From Bacteroides acidifaciens (GTDB lineage Bacteria; Bacteroidota; Bacteroidia; Bacteroidales; Bacteroidaceae): 64,000 nt of DNA. The notes beneath the pieces are model-generated. The model did not search any database. It was given only the letters and a program-made list of their open reading frames with translations, and had not been told where the DNA came from. Position 1 is the stretch's first letter. The number at the start of each line of letters is the position of its first letter. Position numbers and translations under genes: made by a program. This document shows positions 1 to 9,817 of this stretch, piece after piece. The stretch covers positions 25,453 to 89,452 of the forward strand of contig NZ_JANJZR010000011.1 of NCBI RefSeq assembly GCF_024623065.1, read 5' to 3'.

Positions 1-708
1 GAGCAGTCGGAAGAACAGGGAAATCGAATGCGGCAAGCATTGCTCATGCTGGACGTACCAAGTAGCATACGTGCGATAGACCAGATACTTGACAAAAGAA
101 AAGACGCTATCAGAATCAACAATGAAATGTTTCCTTTCGGACTTTACACAGAGTTGAGCGGAGCTTACCAGTTCGAAAACATGTTCACCATTCTGAAAGC
201 TCTTGCGGTACTGACCAAATTGAACTACAACATCACCCCCCGGAACTACTTCGACGGTTTTGCAAACGTTTGTCAACTCACCGGACTGATGGGGCGTTGG
301 CAGAAAGTGCACAGCTATCCGGACATTATCTGTGACACGGGACATAATATCGACGGAATCGAATATATCCACGTACAACTCGATGCTATCCGCAAAACTT
401 TCGGTCAGGAAATTCATTTCGTATTCGGCATGGTCAATGACAAAGATATCAAAGGTGTCCTGCAAGTGTTGCCGAAAGATGCCACTTACTACTTCACCAA
501 AGCTAGCGTGAAACGTGCGCTGCCGGAAAATGAATTGATGGAACTGGCAGAACAAGCCGGATTGAAAGGAACTGCCTACCCTACTGTGGTGGATGCCGTA
601 CAGGCAGCGAAAAAGAACTGCCCCCCAAAAGATCTTATCTTCGTGGGAGGCAGCAATTTCATTGTCGCAGACTTGTTAGCGAACCGCGATACACTCAATC
701 TCTACTAA
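1..708 (+). CDS. folC: Bifunctional folylpolyglutamate synthase/dihydrofolate synthase, C-terminal part (5' truncated by window edge)
   Basis: Frame open from base 1; FolC C-terminal motifs (ICDTGHNIDGIEY, HFVFGMVNDKDIKGVL, FVGGSNFIVADLL). Confidence 0.9.
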   Translation, partial: EQSEEQGNRMRQALLMLDVPSSIRAIDQILDKRKDAIRINNEMFPFGLYTELSGAYQFENMFTILKALAVLTKLNYNITPRNYFDGFANVCQLTGLMGRWQKVHSYPDIICDTGHNIDGIEYIHVQLDAIRKTFGQEIHFVFGMVNDKDIKGVLQVLPKDATYYFTKASVKRALPENELMELAEQAGLKGTAYPTVVDAVQAAKKNCPPKDLIFVGGSNFIVADLLANRDTLNLY

Positions 709-1050
709 CGCATCCTTTGGCAAAGCTTTTACGGCAAACGCCGAGCGTGCCGGAAAAGCTCCATCAAAATAGGTGGCATACACGCCATTCATCCCTGCAA
801 AGAGGGACATATCCTGAAGAAATACAGTAGTTTTGACAATGTCAGCCATTGTCAATCCTGCTTCTTCAAGAATGTGTTTGATATTCTCCAACGACTGACG
901 CGCCTGTCCTTCTATCCCTTCAGCCATCTCTCCCGTAGCGGCATCAATAGGTAATTGCCCGGACACAAATACCATTCCATTAGCTTCTATCGCCTGGCTG
1001 TAAGGCCCGATAGCTCCGGGTGCTTTCTCACTGCAAATTACTTTTTTCAT
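676..1050 (-). CDS. ridA: RidA family protein (reactive intermediate/imine deaminase)
   Basis: 124 aa, motifs APGAIGPYSQAIEANGMVFVSGQLPID and ARSAFAVKALPKDALVEIECIA typical of RidA/YjgF. Confidence 0.93.
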   Translation of the reverse strand: MKKVICSEKAPGAIGPYSQAIEANGMVFVSGQLPIDAATGEMAEGIEGQARQSLENIKHILEEAGLTMADIVKTTVFLQDMSLFAGMNGVYATYFDGAFPARSAFAVKALPKDALVEIECIAVR

Positions 1051-1344
1051 ATTTATTCTTATTTTCTGTTTTACTGACTTTCAAAGATAGTAAAAAAAAA
1101 CACTCGCAAAACGATTCATTCACAAAATTACACCATCCCATTGCATTATCACTTCCCACTTTTCCGGCTGTCCGGCTCCGTGCGGACCATGCGGAACTGT
1201 GACAATCACCAAATCACAGCGGAAAATCAACGTCACCTTTATCTGTTTCAACAACTCATCTATCAAAACTCTCAAATCCTAGAGAAGCTTGGAATGGCGG
1301 TCCCAAACGATAGTACATACACTAACTTTTTGGGGCAACCTCTT

Positions 1345-3060
1345 TTACTTGCAGTATTTCTTAATCAATTCGTCCACGTTCGGATCGCCCAGTTCCTTCG
1401 CTTTCTTGAAGTTTGCGCAAGCCTCGTCCGTCTTCTTCAACTGCACCTGGCAAAGTCCCAGCAAGCGGTAGGCTTCGCCGTATTTCGGGTCATTTTTCAG
1501 AATACCATTCAGTATTTCAATAGCTTTCTCATAGCGTCCTACACGCAGGTTGACAACAGCGTTTTCGGCCTGGTAAGTCAAGTCTGCGGGGTTCAGTTCC
1601 ACTGCTTTTGCAATGTCGTCCAATGCACGTTGGTATTGGCGCGCTTTCAAGGCAGCTTGTTCGCGATAATAATAAAACACGTCGTTCACCTGACCGTTGA
1701 CAGCTTTAAAATAAGCGTCATAATCGAGCATTGCGTTCCGCGGCTGGCCGGCATTCATATTTATTTGCGCACGTTCCAGCAGATAAGGGGCAAAGTCGGC
1801 GGTAATCGGTTGCGGACAACGGGCGATGCAGCTATCCATCAATACCAAAATCTCTTTCGGTTCAGCTTTCAACAACTCTTTCGTCTTCGCAGCACTGAAG
1901 AACGTACCGGCAGAAGCCATATTGCTGGCATTTACTTTCTCATAAGCCGCCAAAGCTCCGGCATAATCCTGCTGGGCAAATAATATATCGCCTTCCAGTT
2001 GCACGTATATAGGCAGCGGGTCGATAGCGAATGCCTGACGGACATTCTTCAAAGCAGTGTCATACGTCCAATCCTTATACGTTTTCTCCGGCTTCGACAG
2101 TTGGTAAGCATACATCAGCTTACCTATATTATAATATACATCATCTTTCTTCTGAGCCACTTTCAAAGCCTGATTCAAGTCGACAACGGCTTTATCGAAC
2201 CAAGACTGGTTGTCCTTAGCCTTAGCCACATAATAATTCGCGCGGCGCAGATAACCGTCTGTGTTAGCAGGGAACTGACGAATAAAATCATCCAGCAACT
2301 TGCCATAATCCTCTGATGACAGACTGGAAGAAGCCATGAACAAATACACCAATGCTTGGTCTTCCGTATCCGGCAACCCTTTCTGGATACCGATACTCTT
2401 CAGTGCTGCATCCCCAAGCGAAAGGGCGCTAATCTTCTGAGCCATGGCAAAGGCAGCTCCTGCGGCATAACAGGTAGTCACTGTATCGAGCCCGGACGAC
2501 TTCTGCGCAATGCCGAACACCTGACCTTCTACATTCATCACCGGACAGCTCACCATCTTGTCTTTCATCTGCATGCCCAACGTATAATAATGGTATTCGC
2601 CGGCCACCTTGGAAACCTCTTTCACCTTGCCCGAAACGCAAGCAATGCTTTTCTGTGTAGAATAGGGAAGCATCCACGCATCAGTTCCTACTGCCGGAGT
2701 AGTCTTAGCCACCACCAACGCAGGTACTTTCTTTTCGGTAATAGCTACACGGAACTTGATGACATCATACATATCATTCGCTCCAAGTATGGTGCTAACC
2801 GGCATCTGTTTGCCTTCCGCCGTGATAACCACCGCACGCTCGGCGCCTTTAAAAAGAGAGTAGTCGGACAAAGCCAACCCATCTTCGGACACGAAAAATC
2901 CATTTCCGGTATTCAGCATCTTGTCATTCTTGTCATAAGTCACTACAGAGAAGACAGCACGTTTCGCCTTCTCCACCCATTTAGGGGTTTGTGCCATGCT
3001 TCCCTGTGCTAGGAAGAAAAGCAACAAAGGTAGGATTAAAATCTTCTTCATATCAGTCAT
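1345..3060 (-). CDS. Exported trypsin-like protease-fold / TPR repeat protein
   Basis: Signal peptide; N-terminal serine-protease-like region (NGFFVSEDGLALSDYSLFKGA); multiple C-terminal TPR repeats. Confidence 0.8.
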   Translation of the reverse strand: MTDMKKILILPLLLFFLAQGSMAQTPKWVEKAKRAVFSVVTYDKNDKMLNTGNGFFVSEDGLALSDYSLFKGAERAVVITAEGKQMPVSTILGANDMYDVIKFRVAITEKKVPALVVAKTTPAVGTDAWMLPYSTQKSIACVSGKVKEVSKVAGEYHYYTLGMQMKDKMVSCPVMNVEGQVFGIAQKSSGLDTVTTCYAAGAAFAMAQKISALSLGDAALKSIGIQKGLPDTEDQALVYLFMASSSLSSEDYGKLLDDFIRQFPANTDGYLRRANYYVAKAKDNQSWFDKAVVDLNQALKVAQKKDDVYYNIGKLMYAYQLSKPEKTYKDWTYDTALKNVRQAFAIDPLPIYVQLEGDILFAQQDYAGALAAYEKVNASNMASAGTFFSAAKTKELLKAEPKEILVLMDSCIARCPQPITADFAPYLLERAQINMNAGQPRNAMLDYDAYFKAVNGQVNDVFYYYREQAALKARQYQRALDDIAKAVELNPADLTYQAENAVVNLRVGRYEKAIEILNGILKNDPKYGEAYRLLGLCQVQLKKTDEACANFKKAKELGDPNVDELIKKYCK

Positions 3061-3796
3061 TGTTTCTTTGTTTCACACCTTCGTAAATCAAGATGCCTGC
3101 AGCCACGGAAACGTTCAGAGACTCGATTTTTCCCAACATCGGTATCTTCACCCATTCGTCGCAGAGCGCCAGATTCTCATAAGACACCCCTGTATCCTCC
3201 GCTCCCATGATGATACACAACGGGCCTGTATAATCGGCTTTCGTATAGTCGTAATCCCCCTTCTCAGTGGCAGCCACAATGCGGAAACCGCTATCTTTCA
3301 GGTATTGCAGCGTCGAACGCAAGCTCTGCTCGCGGCATACAGGAAGCGTATGCAACGCCCCTGCCGAAGTCTTCACGGCATCCGCATTCACAGATGCGCT
3401 GCCACGGGCAGGAATAATCACGGCGTCTACGGCAGCACACTCGCAAGTACGGGCAATCGCACCGAAATTACGCACATCCGTCACTCCGTCCAGCATCACA
3501 AAAAACGGATTCTTCCCCTGCTCGAACAAGAAAGGAACAAGGTCTTCCGTCTTCTGATAAGTCACAGACGAAATGAACGCCACCACACCTTGGTGATTCT
3601 TCCGGGTAATACGGTTGATACGCTCCACCGGAACACGCTGAACCGGAATCAACAAACCTTTCAAAGCTGCAAAAAGTTCCTTGGAAAGTTCACTCTGAAT
3701 GTCTTTCTTTACCAGGATTTTATCAATCTCTTTTCCAGCCTGAATGGCTTCTATCACGGCACGAACGCCGAAAATCATTTCACTTTTATCTAACAT
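3053..3796 (-). CDS. rlmB: 23S rRNA 2'-O-methyltransferase, SpoU/TrmH family
   Basis: FVMLDGVTDVRNFGAIARTCECAAVDAVI and MGAEDTGVSYENLALCDEWVKIPMLGKIESLNVSVAAGILIYE motifs. Confidence 0.93.
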   Translation of the reverse strand: MLDKSEMIFGVRAVIEAIQAGKEIDKILVKKDIQSELSKELFAALKGLLIPVQRVPVERINRITRKNHQGVVAFISSVTYQKTEDLVPFLFEQGKNPFFVMLDGVTDVRNFGAIARTCECAAVDAVIIPARGSASVNADAVKTSAGALHTLPVCREQSLRSTLQYLKDSGFRIVAATEKGDYDYTKADYTGPLCIIMGAEDTGVSYENLALCDEWVKIPMLGKIESLNVSVAAGILIYEGVKQRNND

Positions 3797-3852
3797 CGCG
3801 GTTATTTACTATTTTACTATTTACCAATTAACTATTTGTCTACCCCTAATCG

Positions 3853-5514
3853 TTACTTGCTGTTTAACAGAGCTTTGGCGTTACTGAGAGCGGCTTCGGT
3901 CAGCGTAGCGCCGCTCAACATATGAGCAATTTCCTCTACCCGTTCTTCATCGGTGAGACGGCGGATATGGCTGTTCGTTTCCGTATCACTGTCTTTCTTA
4001 TATACTTTATAATGCGCACGTCCGCGGGCAGCGATTTGCGGCAAGTGGGTGATACTGATAACCTGGCGATTCTGCTCGCCCATCTCCTGCATCATGTCCG
4101 CCATGCGGTCGGCTATCTCGCCGGATACTCCGGTGTCTATCTCATCAAACACGATGGTCGGCAGCTTCACGGCTCCGGCAATCATGGCTTTGATAGAAAG
4201 CATGACGCGGGCTATCTCACCGCCCGAAGCTACGGAAGAGATATTCTGCAACATACCGTTCTTGTTGGCGGAAAACAGGAAGCCGACAGTGTCTTCCCCT
4301 TGCAATCCGGGTTCTTTCTTGAATCCCATTTCCACCTGAAAACGAACGTTCGGCATCCCTAGCGGAACCAAGCGTGCCGCCAATTGCTTTTCCACTTCAC
4401 GTGCCGCCTTCGTACGGGCTTTGGTGAGCAGTTCCGCCTGTTGCTTCACTTGCTTATATTGTTCTTCCTTGCGGTCGGTCAGCCCGGCAATACGGTCATC
4501 ATAAGAAGTGATGGCAGACAACTTGCTCCGATACTCTTCCGTCAATGCAATCAGCTCGCCGAGTGTCTGTACACGATGTTTCTGTTGCAAGGAATAAATC
4601 AGGTTCAAGCGCTCGTTCACTTCATCGAGCCGCACAGGATTAAATTCTACAGAGTCACTTTGCGAAGAGACTTCATGCGAAATATCCTTCAGCTCGATAT
4701 AAGCACTTTCCATACGTTCGGTAAGCTCCTTGGCGGGTTGGTAGACTCTTTGCAGGCTGTTCAGCGTGTTCAGACTATCTTTCAGATAAGAGAGCAAACC
4801 GCCCTCGTCGGAAACAAAGGATTGCTCCACCCGGTAAAGCCCCGCCTTGATTTCTTCCGCATGGCTCAAGGTTTCGGCTTCCTGTTCCAGCTCTTCCTGC
4901 TCGCCTTCGGAAAGGTGGGCTTCTTCGAGCTGTTCCAGTTGGAAACGTATATAATCCTCGTCCGCACGGCTCTTCTCCGCCAGTGCCGTCAGTTCCGCCA
5001 GTTCGCGTTCGGTCTGCTTCCATTCGGCATAACGGGCATGGTATTTTTCCAATGCAGCGTCATTATGTGCCAATATATCAAGTACATTCAACTGGAAACC
5101 TTCTTTATTGAGCAACAGGTTCTGATGCTGTGAATGTACATCAATCAACAGCTCGCCCAGCTCCTTGATTTGCGCCAGTGATGCAGGAGTATCATTGATG
5201 AATGCCCGGCTCTTGCCGGATGCCTGCACTTCACGGCGCAAAATGCACTCCTCGTCATATTCCAGTTCGTTGTCTTCAAAAAACGGACGCATACCGTAGC
5301 CCGATATATCAAAACGAGCTTCTATGATACATTTAGAAGCTCCACGACGAATCGCCTTCACATCGGCACGCTGTCCCAGCAGCAGACCGATGGCTCCTAG
5401 AATAATTGATTTTCCGGCTCCCGTTTCACCTGTTATAACGGAAAAACCTGTCTCGAAACTGATGTCCAGTTTCTCTATCAACGCGTAATTCTGAATGTAT
5501 AGTGAACGTAACAT
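3853..5514 (-). CDS. recN: DNA repair protein RecN
   Basis: Walker A GETGAGKSIILGA, SGGEIARVMLSIKA signature, C-terminal THLPQIAARG. Confidence 0.96.
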   Translation of the reverse strand: MLRSLYIQNYALIEKLDISFETGFSVITGETGAGKSIILGAIGLLLGQRADVKAIRRGASKCIIEARFDISGYGMRPFFEDNELEYDEECILRREVQASGKSRAFINDTPASLAQIKELGELLIDVHSQHQNLLLNKEGFQLNVLDILAHNDAALEKYHARYAEWKQTERELAELTALAEKSRADEDYIRFQLEQLEEAHLSEGEQEELEQEAETLSHAEEIKAGLYRVEQSFVSDEGGLLSYLKDSLNTLNSLQRVYQPAKELTERMESAYIELKDISHEVSSQSDSVEFNPVRLDEVNERLNLIYSLQQKHRVQTLGELIALTEEYRSKLSAITSYDDRIAGLTDRKEEQYKQVKQQAELLTKARTKAAREVEKQLAARLVPLGMPNVRFQVEMGFKKEPGLQGEDTVGFLFSANKNGMLQNISSVASGGEIARVMLSIKAMIAGAVKLPTIVFDEIDTGVSGEIADRMADMMQEMGEQNRQVISITHLPQIAARGRAHYKVYKKDSDTETNSHIRRLTDEERVEEIAHMLSGATLTEAALSNAKALLNSK

Positions 5515-5523
5515 TGGGATAAG

Positions 5524-6741
5524 TTAAGAGTTAAGAGTTGAGAGTTTCAATTCATCAGACAGACGGTCGATGATATCCTGCGCCACTTCCGTTTTCGATT
5601 TCAGCGGATAGTCCGTGCGGCCTTTCCGGTCGATGATACTGATTTTGTTGGTATCGTGACGGAAGCCGGCTCCCACGTCGTTCAGCGAGTTGAGCACGAT
5701 AAAGTCGAAGTTCTTGCGTTCGAGCTTTCCTTCAGCGTTCTGCTGCTCGTTGTTGGTTTCGAGAGCAAAGCCCACCAACAACTGACCTTCTCTTTTCGCA
5801 GCCCCCAAGCCGGCTGCAATATCTTTCGTTGCTTGAAGATGCAATGTCAGTTCCCTCTCTTTCTCCCGTTTTATCTTCTTGTCGGCCACTGTCTCCGGAC
5901 GATAATCGGCAACTGCCGCACAGAGGATGGCTGCATCGGCATCGGAGAAACAGGCTTGTGAGGCGACATGCATTTCTTCCGCCGATTCCACGTCAATACG
6001 GTGGATACGGGAGTGCTTTGCCTCCAGTTGCACAGGCCCCGCAATCAGCGTAACTTCCGCGCCACGGCGGGCGCATTCTTCCGCCAAAGCGAATCCCATC
6101 TTGCCTGAAGAATAATTGCCGATAAAACGGACAGGATCTATCTTTTCATAGGTAGGCCCGGCTGTTATCATAATTTTCCGCCCTTGCAACTCGCCACTTG
6201 TCGAGAAGAATTCATCCAGTGCACGGATGATGGCTTCCGGCTCTTCCATACGTCCCTTCCCTACCAGATGGCTGGCAAGTTCTCCCGTTCCCGGTTCGAT
6301 AATATGATTGCCAAACGAGCGCAGTGTGTCCAAGTTCTTCTGAGTGGAAGGGTGGGCATACATATCCAAATCCATGGCAGGAGCAACAAATACCGGGGCT
6401 TTTGCCGAAAGATAAGTGGTTATCAGCATATTGTCGGCTATCCCGTTTGCCATCTTGCCGATGGTAGAAGCGGTGGCAGGCGCAATCAGCATCGCATCCG
6501 CCCACAGGCCAAGGTCAACGTGGCTGTTCCACGTCCCGTCACGTTGAGCAAAAAATTCGCTGATGACCGGTTTGCTAGTCAAAGCCGAAAGAGTGATGGG
6601 AGTAATAAATTCTTTTCCCGCCGGAGTAATTACGACTTGCACTTCCGCCCCTTGCTTAATAAGTCCGCGAATGATATAACAAGCCTTGTACGCGGCAATA
6701 CTGCCGGTAATTCCAAGAATTATCTTTTTTCCTTTTAGCAT
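5524..6741 (-). CDS. coaBC: Bifunctional phosphopantothenoylcysteine decarboxylase/phosphopantothenate-cysteine ligase
   Basis: GITGSIAAYKA, PAMDLDMY, MITAGPTYEKIDPVRFIGNYSSGKMG. Confidence 0.96.
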   Translation of the reverse strand: MLKGKKIILGITGSIAAYKACYIIRGLIKQGAEVQVVITPAGKEFITPITLSALTSKPVISEFFAQRDGTWNSHVDLGLWADAMLIAPATASTIGKMANGIADNMLITTYLSAKAPVFVAPAMDLDMYAHPSTQKNLDTLRSFGNHIIEPGTGELASHLVGKGRMEEPEAIIRALDEFFSTSGELQGRKIMITAGPTYEKIDPVRFIGNYSSGKMGFALAEECARRGAEVTLIAGPVQLEAKHSRIHRIDVESAEEMHVASQACFSDADAAILCAAVADYRPETVADKKIKREKERELTLHLQATKDIAAGLGAAKREGQLLVGFALETNNEQQNAEGKLERKNFDFIVLNSLNDVGAGFRHDTNKISIIDRKGRTDYPLKSKTEVAQDIIDRLSDELKLSTLNS

Positions 6742-7520
6742 TATTTTGTAATCAAATTACTCATTTCACGCAAACGGATTTTTGTCAATGTCGCTTTTGT
6801 ATTCAGCGTAAAATCACTGTTCAAAATCCAACTGTAATATCCGGGGTCTTTCTTCAATACCTCAGCTACGGACATTCCTTTGTACTTTCCGAAATTGAAC
6901 ACTTCTACCCCATTATCATCGTACACCATACGTCCGGCAAAGTCCACATTCTTGTTGTAGCTGGAGTAATCCGCCAAAAATGCCATATCGTTCTGAAGGT
7001 CGGGATAACGGTCGAGTTGTGCTTTCAGCACTTCGTAAGTAGCCCGCGTATCCGCTTCCGCAGTATGCGCATCTTCCAGATTCTTTTCGCAATAGAATTT
7101 GTAGGCAGCAGACAGGGTACGTTGTTCCATTTTGTGGAAAATCACCTGTACATCTATAAATTTCCGCTTTGTCATGTCGATATCTACTCCGGCACGCAGA
7201 AACTCTTCCGCCAGCACCGGAATATCGAAACGATTGGAATTGAATCCCGCCAAGTCACAACCCTCGATATCGCGGGCAATGTTCTTTGCCACTTCCTTGA
7301 AAGTAGGGCAGTCAGCCACATCGGCATCATAAATACCGTGTACGGCAGAAGATGCTTCCGGTATATGCATTTCAGGGTTGATACGCAAGGTTTTTGCTTC
7401 CTCGTTCCCATTCGGGTAAACTTTCAAATAACAGATTTCAACAATACGGTCTGTGTTGATATTGGTTCCAGTCGTCTCAAGGTCGAAAAAGACGATGGGA
7501 TTTTTCAAGTTTAATTTCAT
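6741..7520 (-). CDS. 3'-5' exonuclease (DnaQ/PolIII epsilon-like)
   Basis: FFDLETTGTN, GFNSNRFDIPVL, HTAEADTRATYEV exonuclease motifs. Confidence 0.9.
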   Translation of the reverse strand: MKLNLKNPIVFFDLETTGTNINTDRIVEICYLKVYPNGNEEAKTLRINPEMHIPEASSAVHGIYDADVADCPTFKEVAKNIARDIEGCDLAGFNSNRFDIPVLAEEFLRAGVDIDMTKRKFIDVQVIFHKMEQRTLSAAYKFYCEKNLEDAHTAEADTRATYEVLKAQLDRYPDLQNDMAFLADYSSYNKNVDFAGRMVYDDNGVEVFNFGKYKGMSVAEVLKKDPGYYSWILNSDFTLNTKATLTKIRLREMSNLITK

Positions 7521-7541
7521 TTCTGTTTATTTTATTGAGTC

Positions 7542-7625
7542 ACCACAGAGGACACAGAGGACACAAAGGGTTATTTAATAATAAATATTCAAATTTATCC
7601 TCTGTGTCCTCTGCGTCCTCTGTAG
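7542..7625. repeat. Long imperfect inverted repeat (CACAGAGGACACAGAGGACAC ... CTCTGTGTCCTCTGCGTCCTCTGT)
   Basis: Left arm 7542-7568 and right arm about 7597-7625 are nearly perfect reverse complements, with an AT-rich loop between. Confidence 0.85.
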
Positions 7626-7635
7626 TAAATTAACA

Positions 7636-8757
7636 TTAATCGTTCAGCATCATAGGCATCAGCAACATCAGCAAGTCTTCGTTCTCTTCCTGTTCCACGG
7701 GGATGATTACGCCGGCACGTGACGGGTCTGCCAATTCGATGATTACTTCATCTGCCGAGATATTGTTCAAGATGTCAATCAGGAAGGTAGACTTGAAGCC
7801 GATACTCATTGCGGCACCTGCATACTGGCACACCTGGGTTTCTTCGGCAGAAGTAGAGAAGTCGATATCCTGCGCTGAAATCACAATCTGGTTCTCCTGC
7901 ATACGAAGTTTAATCAAACTGCTCGCTTGTGACGAGAAGATAGACACACGGCGCAAGGCTCCCACCAACTGCTGGCGGTCTACGGTCAACTTGTGAGGGT
8001 TGTTTTGAGGAATCACCGAGTTGTAGTTTGGATAACGTCCTTCGATGAGACGGCACACCATGCGGTACTTTTCAAGCATAAATACGGCATTGCGTTCGTC
8101 AAATTCGATAGTTACGGTTCCCTGTTCTTTCGGCAGAAGGTTCTTGAGCAGCGTAGCCGGTTTCTTCGGCAGGATGAAGGCTGCGCGTTCGTTGCCTTTG
8201 GCGGCCAACGTCTTGCAACGCACCAGTTTATGACCGTCCGAAGCCACCATTGTGATGTCTTCTGTGGTAATATCGAAGTAAATACCATTCATTACAGGAC
8301 GAAGTTCATCGTCGGCCGTAGCAAATACAGAGCGGTTGATACCACCCAGCAATACTTCTGCGTCCATTTCCACACGGACAGCGTTGTCACCCAATGTAGC
8401 CGACTGCGGGAATTCATCCGCGTTCTGCCCCATCAGGCTGTATTTTCCGTTTTGGTACTGCACTGTAATTTCGTAATTCTCCGGATTGATATCGAATGTC
8501 AGCGGTTGTTCCGGTATTTCTTTCAGTGCATCAAGCAGTGTTTTCGCTACTACGGCAAAACGCCCGTTTGTATCGCCATTCACTTCGACGGTAGTCACCA
8601 TCGTTGTTTCGCTATCAGATACGGTCACAGACAATGTTCCGTCTTCCAGTTCGAAGAGGAAACAATCGAGAATAGGCAACGCATTTTTTGAATTAATCAC
8701 ACGGCTGATGGCCTGTAAATGGCTGGAAAGAGCAGTACTTGAAACGATAAATTTCAT
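7636..8757 (-). CDS. dnaN: DNA polymerase III subunit beta (sliding clamp)
   Basis: MKFIVSSTALSSHLQAISRVINSKNALPILDCFLFE; C-terminal LLMLLMPMMLND. Confidence 0.97.
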   Translation of the reverse strand: MKFIVSSTALSSHLQAISRVINSKNALPILDCFLFELEDGTLSVTVSDSETTMVTTVEVNGDTNGRFAVVAKTLLDALKEIPEQPLTFDINPENYEITVQYQNGKYSLMGQNADEFPQSATLGDNAVRVEMDAEVLLGGINRSVFATADDELRPVMNGIYFDITTEDITMVASDGHKLVRCKTLAAKGNERAAFILPKKPATLLKNLLPKEQGTVTIEFDERNAVFMLEKYRMVCRLIEGRYPNYNSVIPQNNPHKLTVDRQQLVGALRRVSIFSSQASSLIKLRMQENQIVISAQDIDFSTSAEETQVCQYAGAAMSIGFKSTFLIDILNNISADEVIIELADPSRAGVIIPVEQEENEDLLMLLMPMMLND

Positions 8758-8909
8758 ATATTTTCGTGTATTTAAGTTTTAAAAGTTCTATCGCACAAAG
8801 TTACGAAAAAAGATTCGTGCCACCCAACAAAACAAAAGAAAAAACAGAGTTTGTGTGAGGGATATTCCTAAAAAATCGTAACTTCGCCGCAGAATTTAAA
8901 TTAATCGCA

Positions 8910-9284
8910 ATGGAATTTACAGGAAAAATTATCGCTATACTCCCCCCAAGAGGCGGAGTTTCAAAGACTAGCGGCAACGAGTGGAAAGCACAAGAGTTCG
9001 TTATCGAAAACCACGACCAATACCCGCGCAAAATGTGTTTCGATGTATTCGGTGCGGACAAAATCGAGCAGTTCAACATCCAGATGGGCGAAGAACTAAC
9101 CGTATCATTCGACGTTGACGCCCGCCAATGGCAAGACCGTTGGTTCAACAGCATCCGTGCATGGAAAGTTGAACGTGTCGGCGCAGGTGCTCCGATGGCT
9201 CCGGGTGCCCCCGTTCCACCGCCGGCTCCGTCAGCAACTCCAGCTTTCACTCCGGGCGATGTAAAAGACGACCTGCCGTTTTAA
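8910..9284 (+). CDS. DUF3127 domain-containing protein
   Basis: MEFTGKIIAILPPRGGVSKTSGNEWKAQEFVIE; Pro/Ala-rich tail ending in DDLPF, resembling an SSB-like acidic tip. Confidence 0.8.
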   Translation: MEFTGKIIAILPPRGGVSKTSGNEWKAQEFVIENHDQYPRKMCFDVFGADKIEQFNIQMGEELTVSFDVDARQWQDRWFNSIRAWKVERVGAGAPMAPGAPVPPPAPSATPAFTPGDVKDDLPF

Positions 9285-9321
9285 GCCGAAAATATTCCGC
9301 TTGACGATACAGATAAAAAAG

Positions 9322-9358
9322 ACTTCTGGTGAGAATGATTCTTACCGGGAGTTTTTTT
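9322..9358 (+). terminator. Rho-independent terminator-like hairpin after the DUF3127 gene
   Basis: ACTTCTGGTGAGAAT-GATTCTTACCGGGAGT followed by TTTTTTT. Confidence 0.75.
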
Positions 9359-9817
9359 ATGCCCACACTTTGTAAAGATTCCGCCACGGGCTGAAAAGGC
9401 TTTCCTCCGGGGATGGACGGCACTCTGCTGCGGGACGGAAAAAATCTGTCCACAGGTTACGGAAGGAATCAGGCAACATCAACCACAATACTTCTCCTTT
9501 TCTCAGAATCCCGTTTTCCTTTTCTCAAAATTCCATCAGCAACAAGAGCAGTTTTTTCTATTTCTTTTTCTTTCTGTTCTTATATTCTTCTCTATTCTCT
9601 TGGGTTATGATTATTTTTTACACCCTACTAGAAGGCGTTTCAGAAGTTTTTTCTGACGAAAAAAGAGGCATACTTTTCGACTAGCTTTTGTAGGTTTTCC
9701 GTAGATATTCCATTAAGGGTTCATTGGGTTTTCTACTTTTCAAATCCAATAATTCTTAGTTGCCCCCTTCTGCCACATAGAAAAACAGACTGTCGGATGA
9801 GATTTCCGAGCAGGATT

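Noticed and set aside
2996-3793. 265-aa plus-strand ORF
   Set aside because: Antisense to rlmB with no recognisable domain.
5520-5545. GTTAAGAGTTAAGAGTTGAGAGTT repeat between recN and coaBC
   Set aside because: Short low-complexity repeat of a common intergenic type; too little to support a claim.
9361-9810. Non-coding gap scanned for RNA or repeats
   Set aside because: No supported structure beyond the upstream terminator; AT-rich filler.
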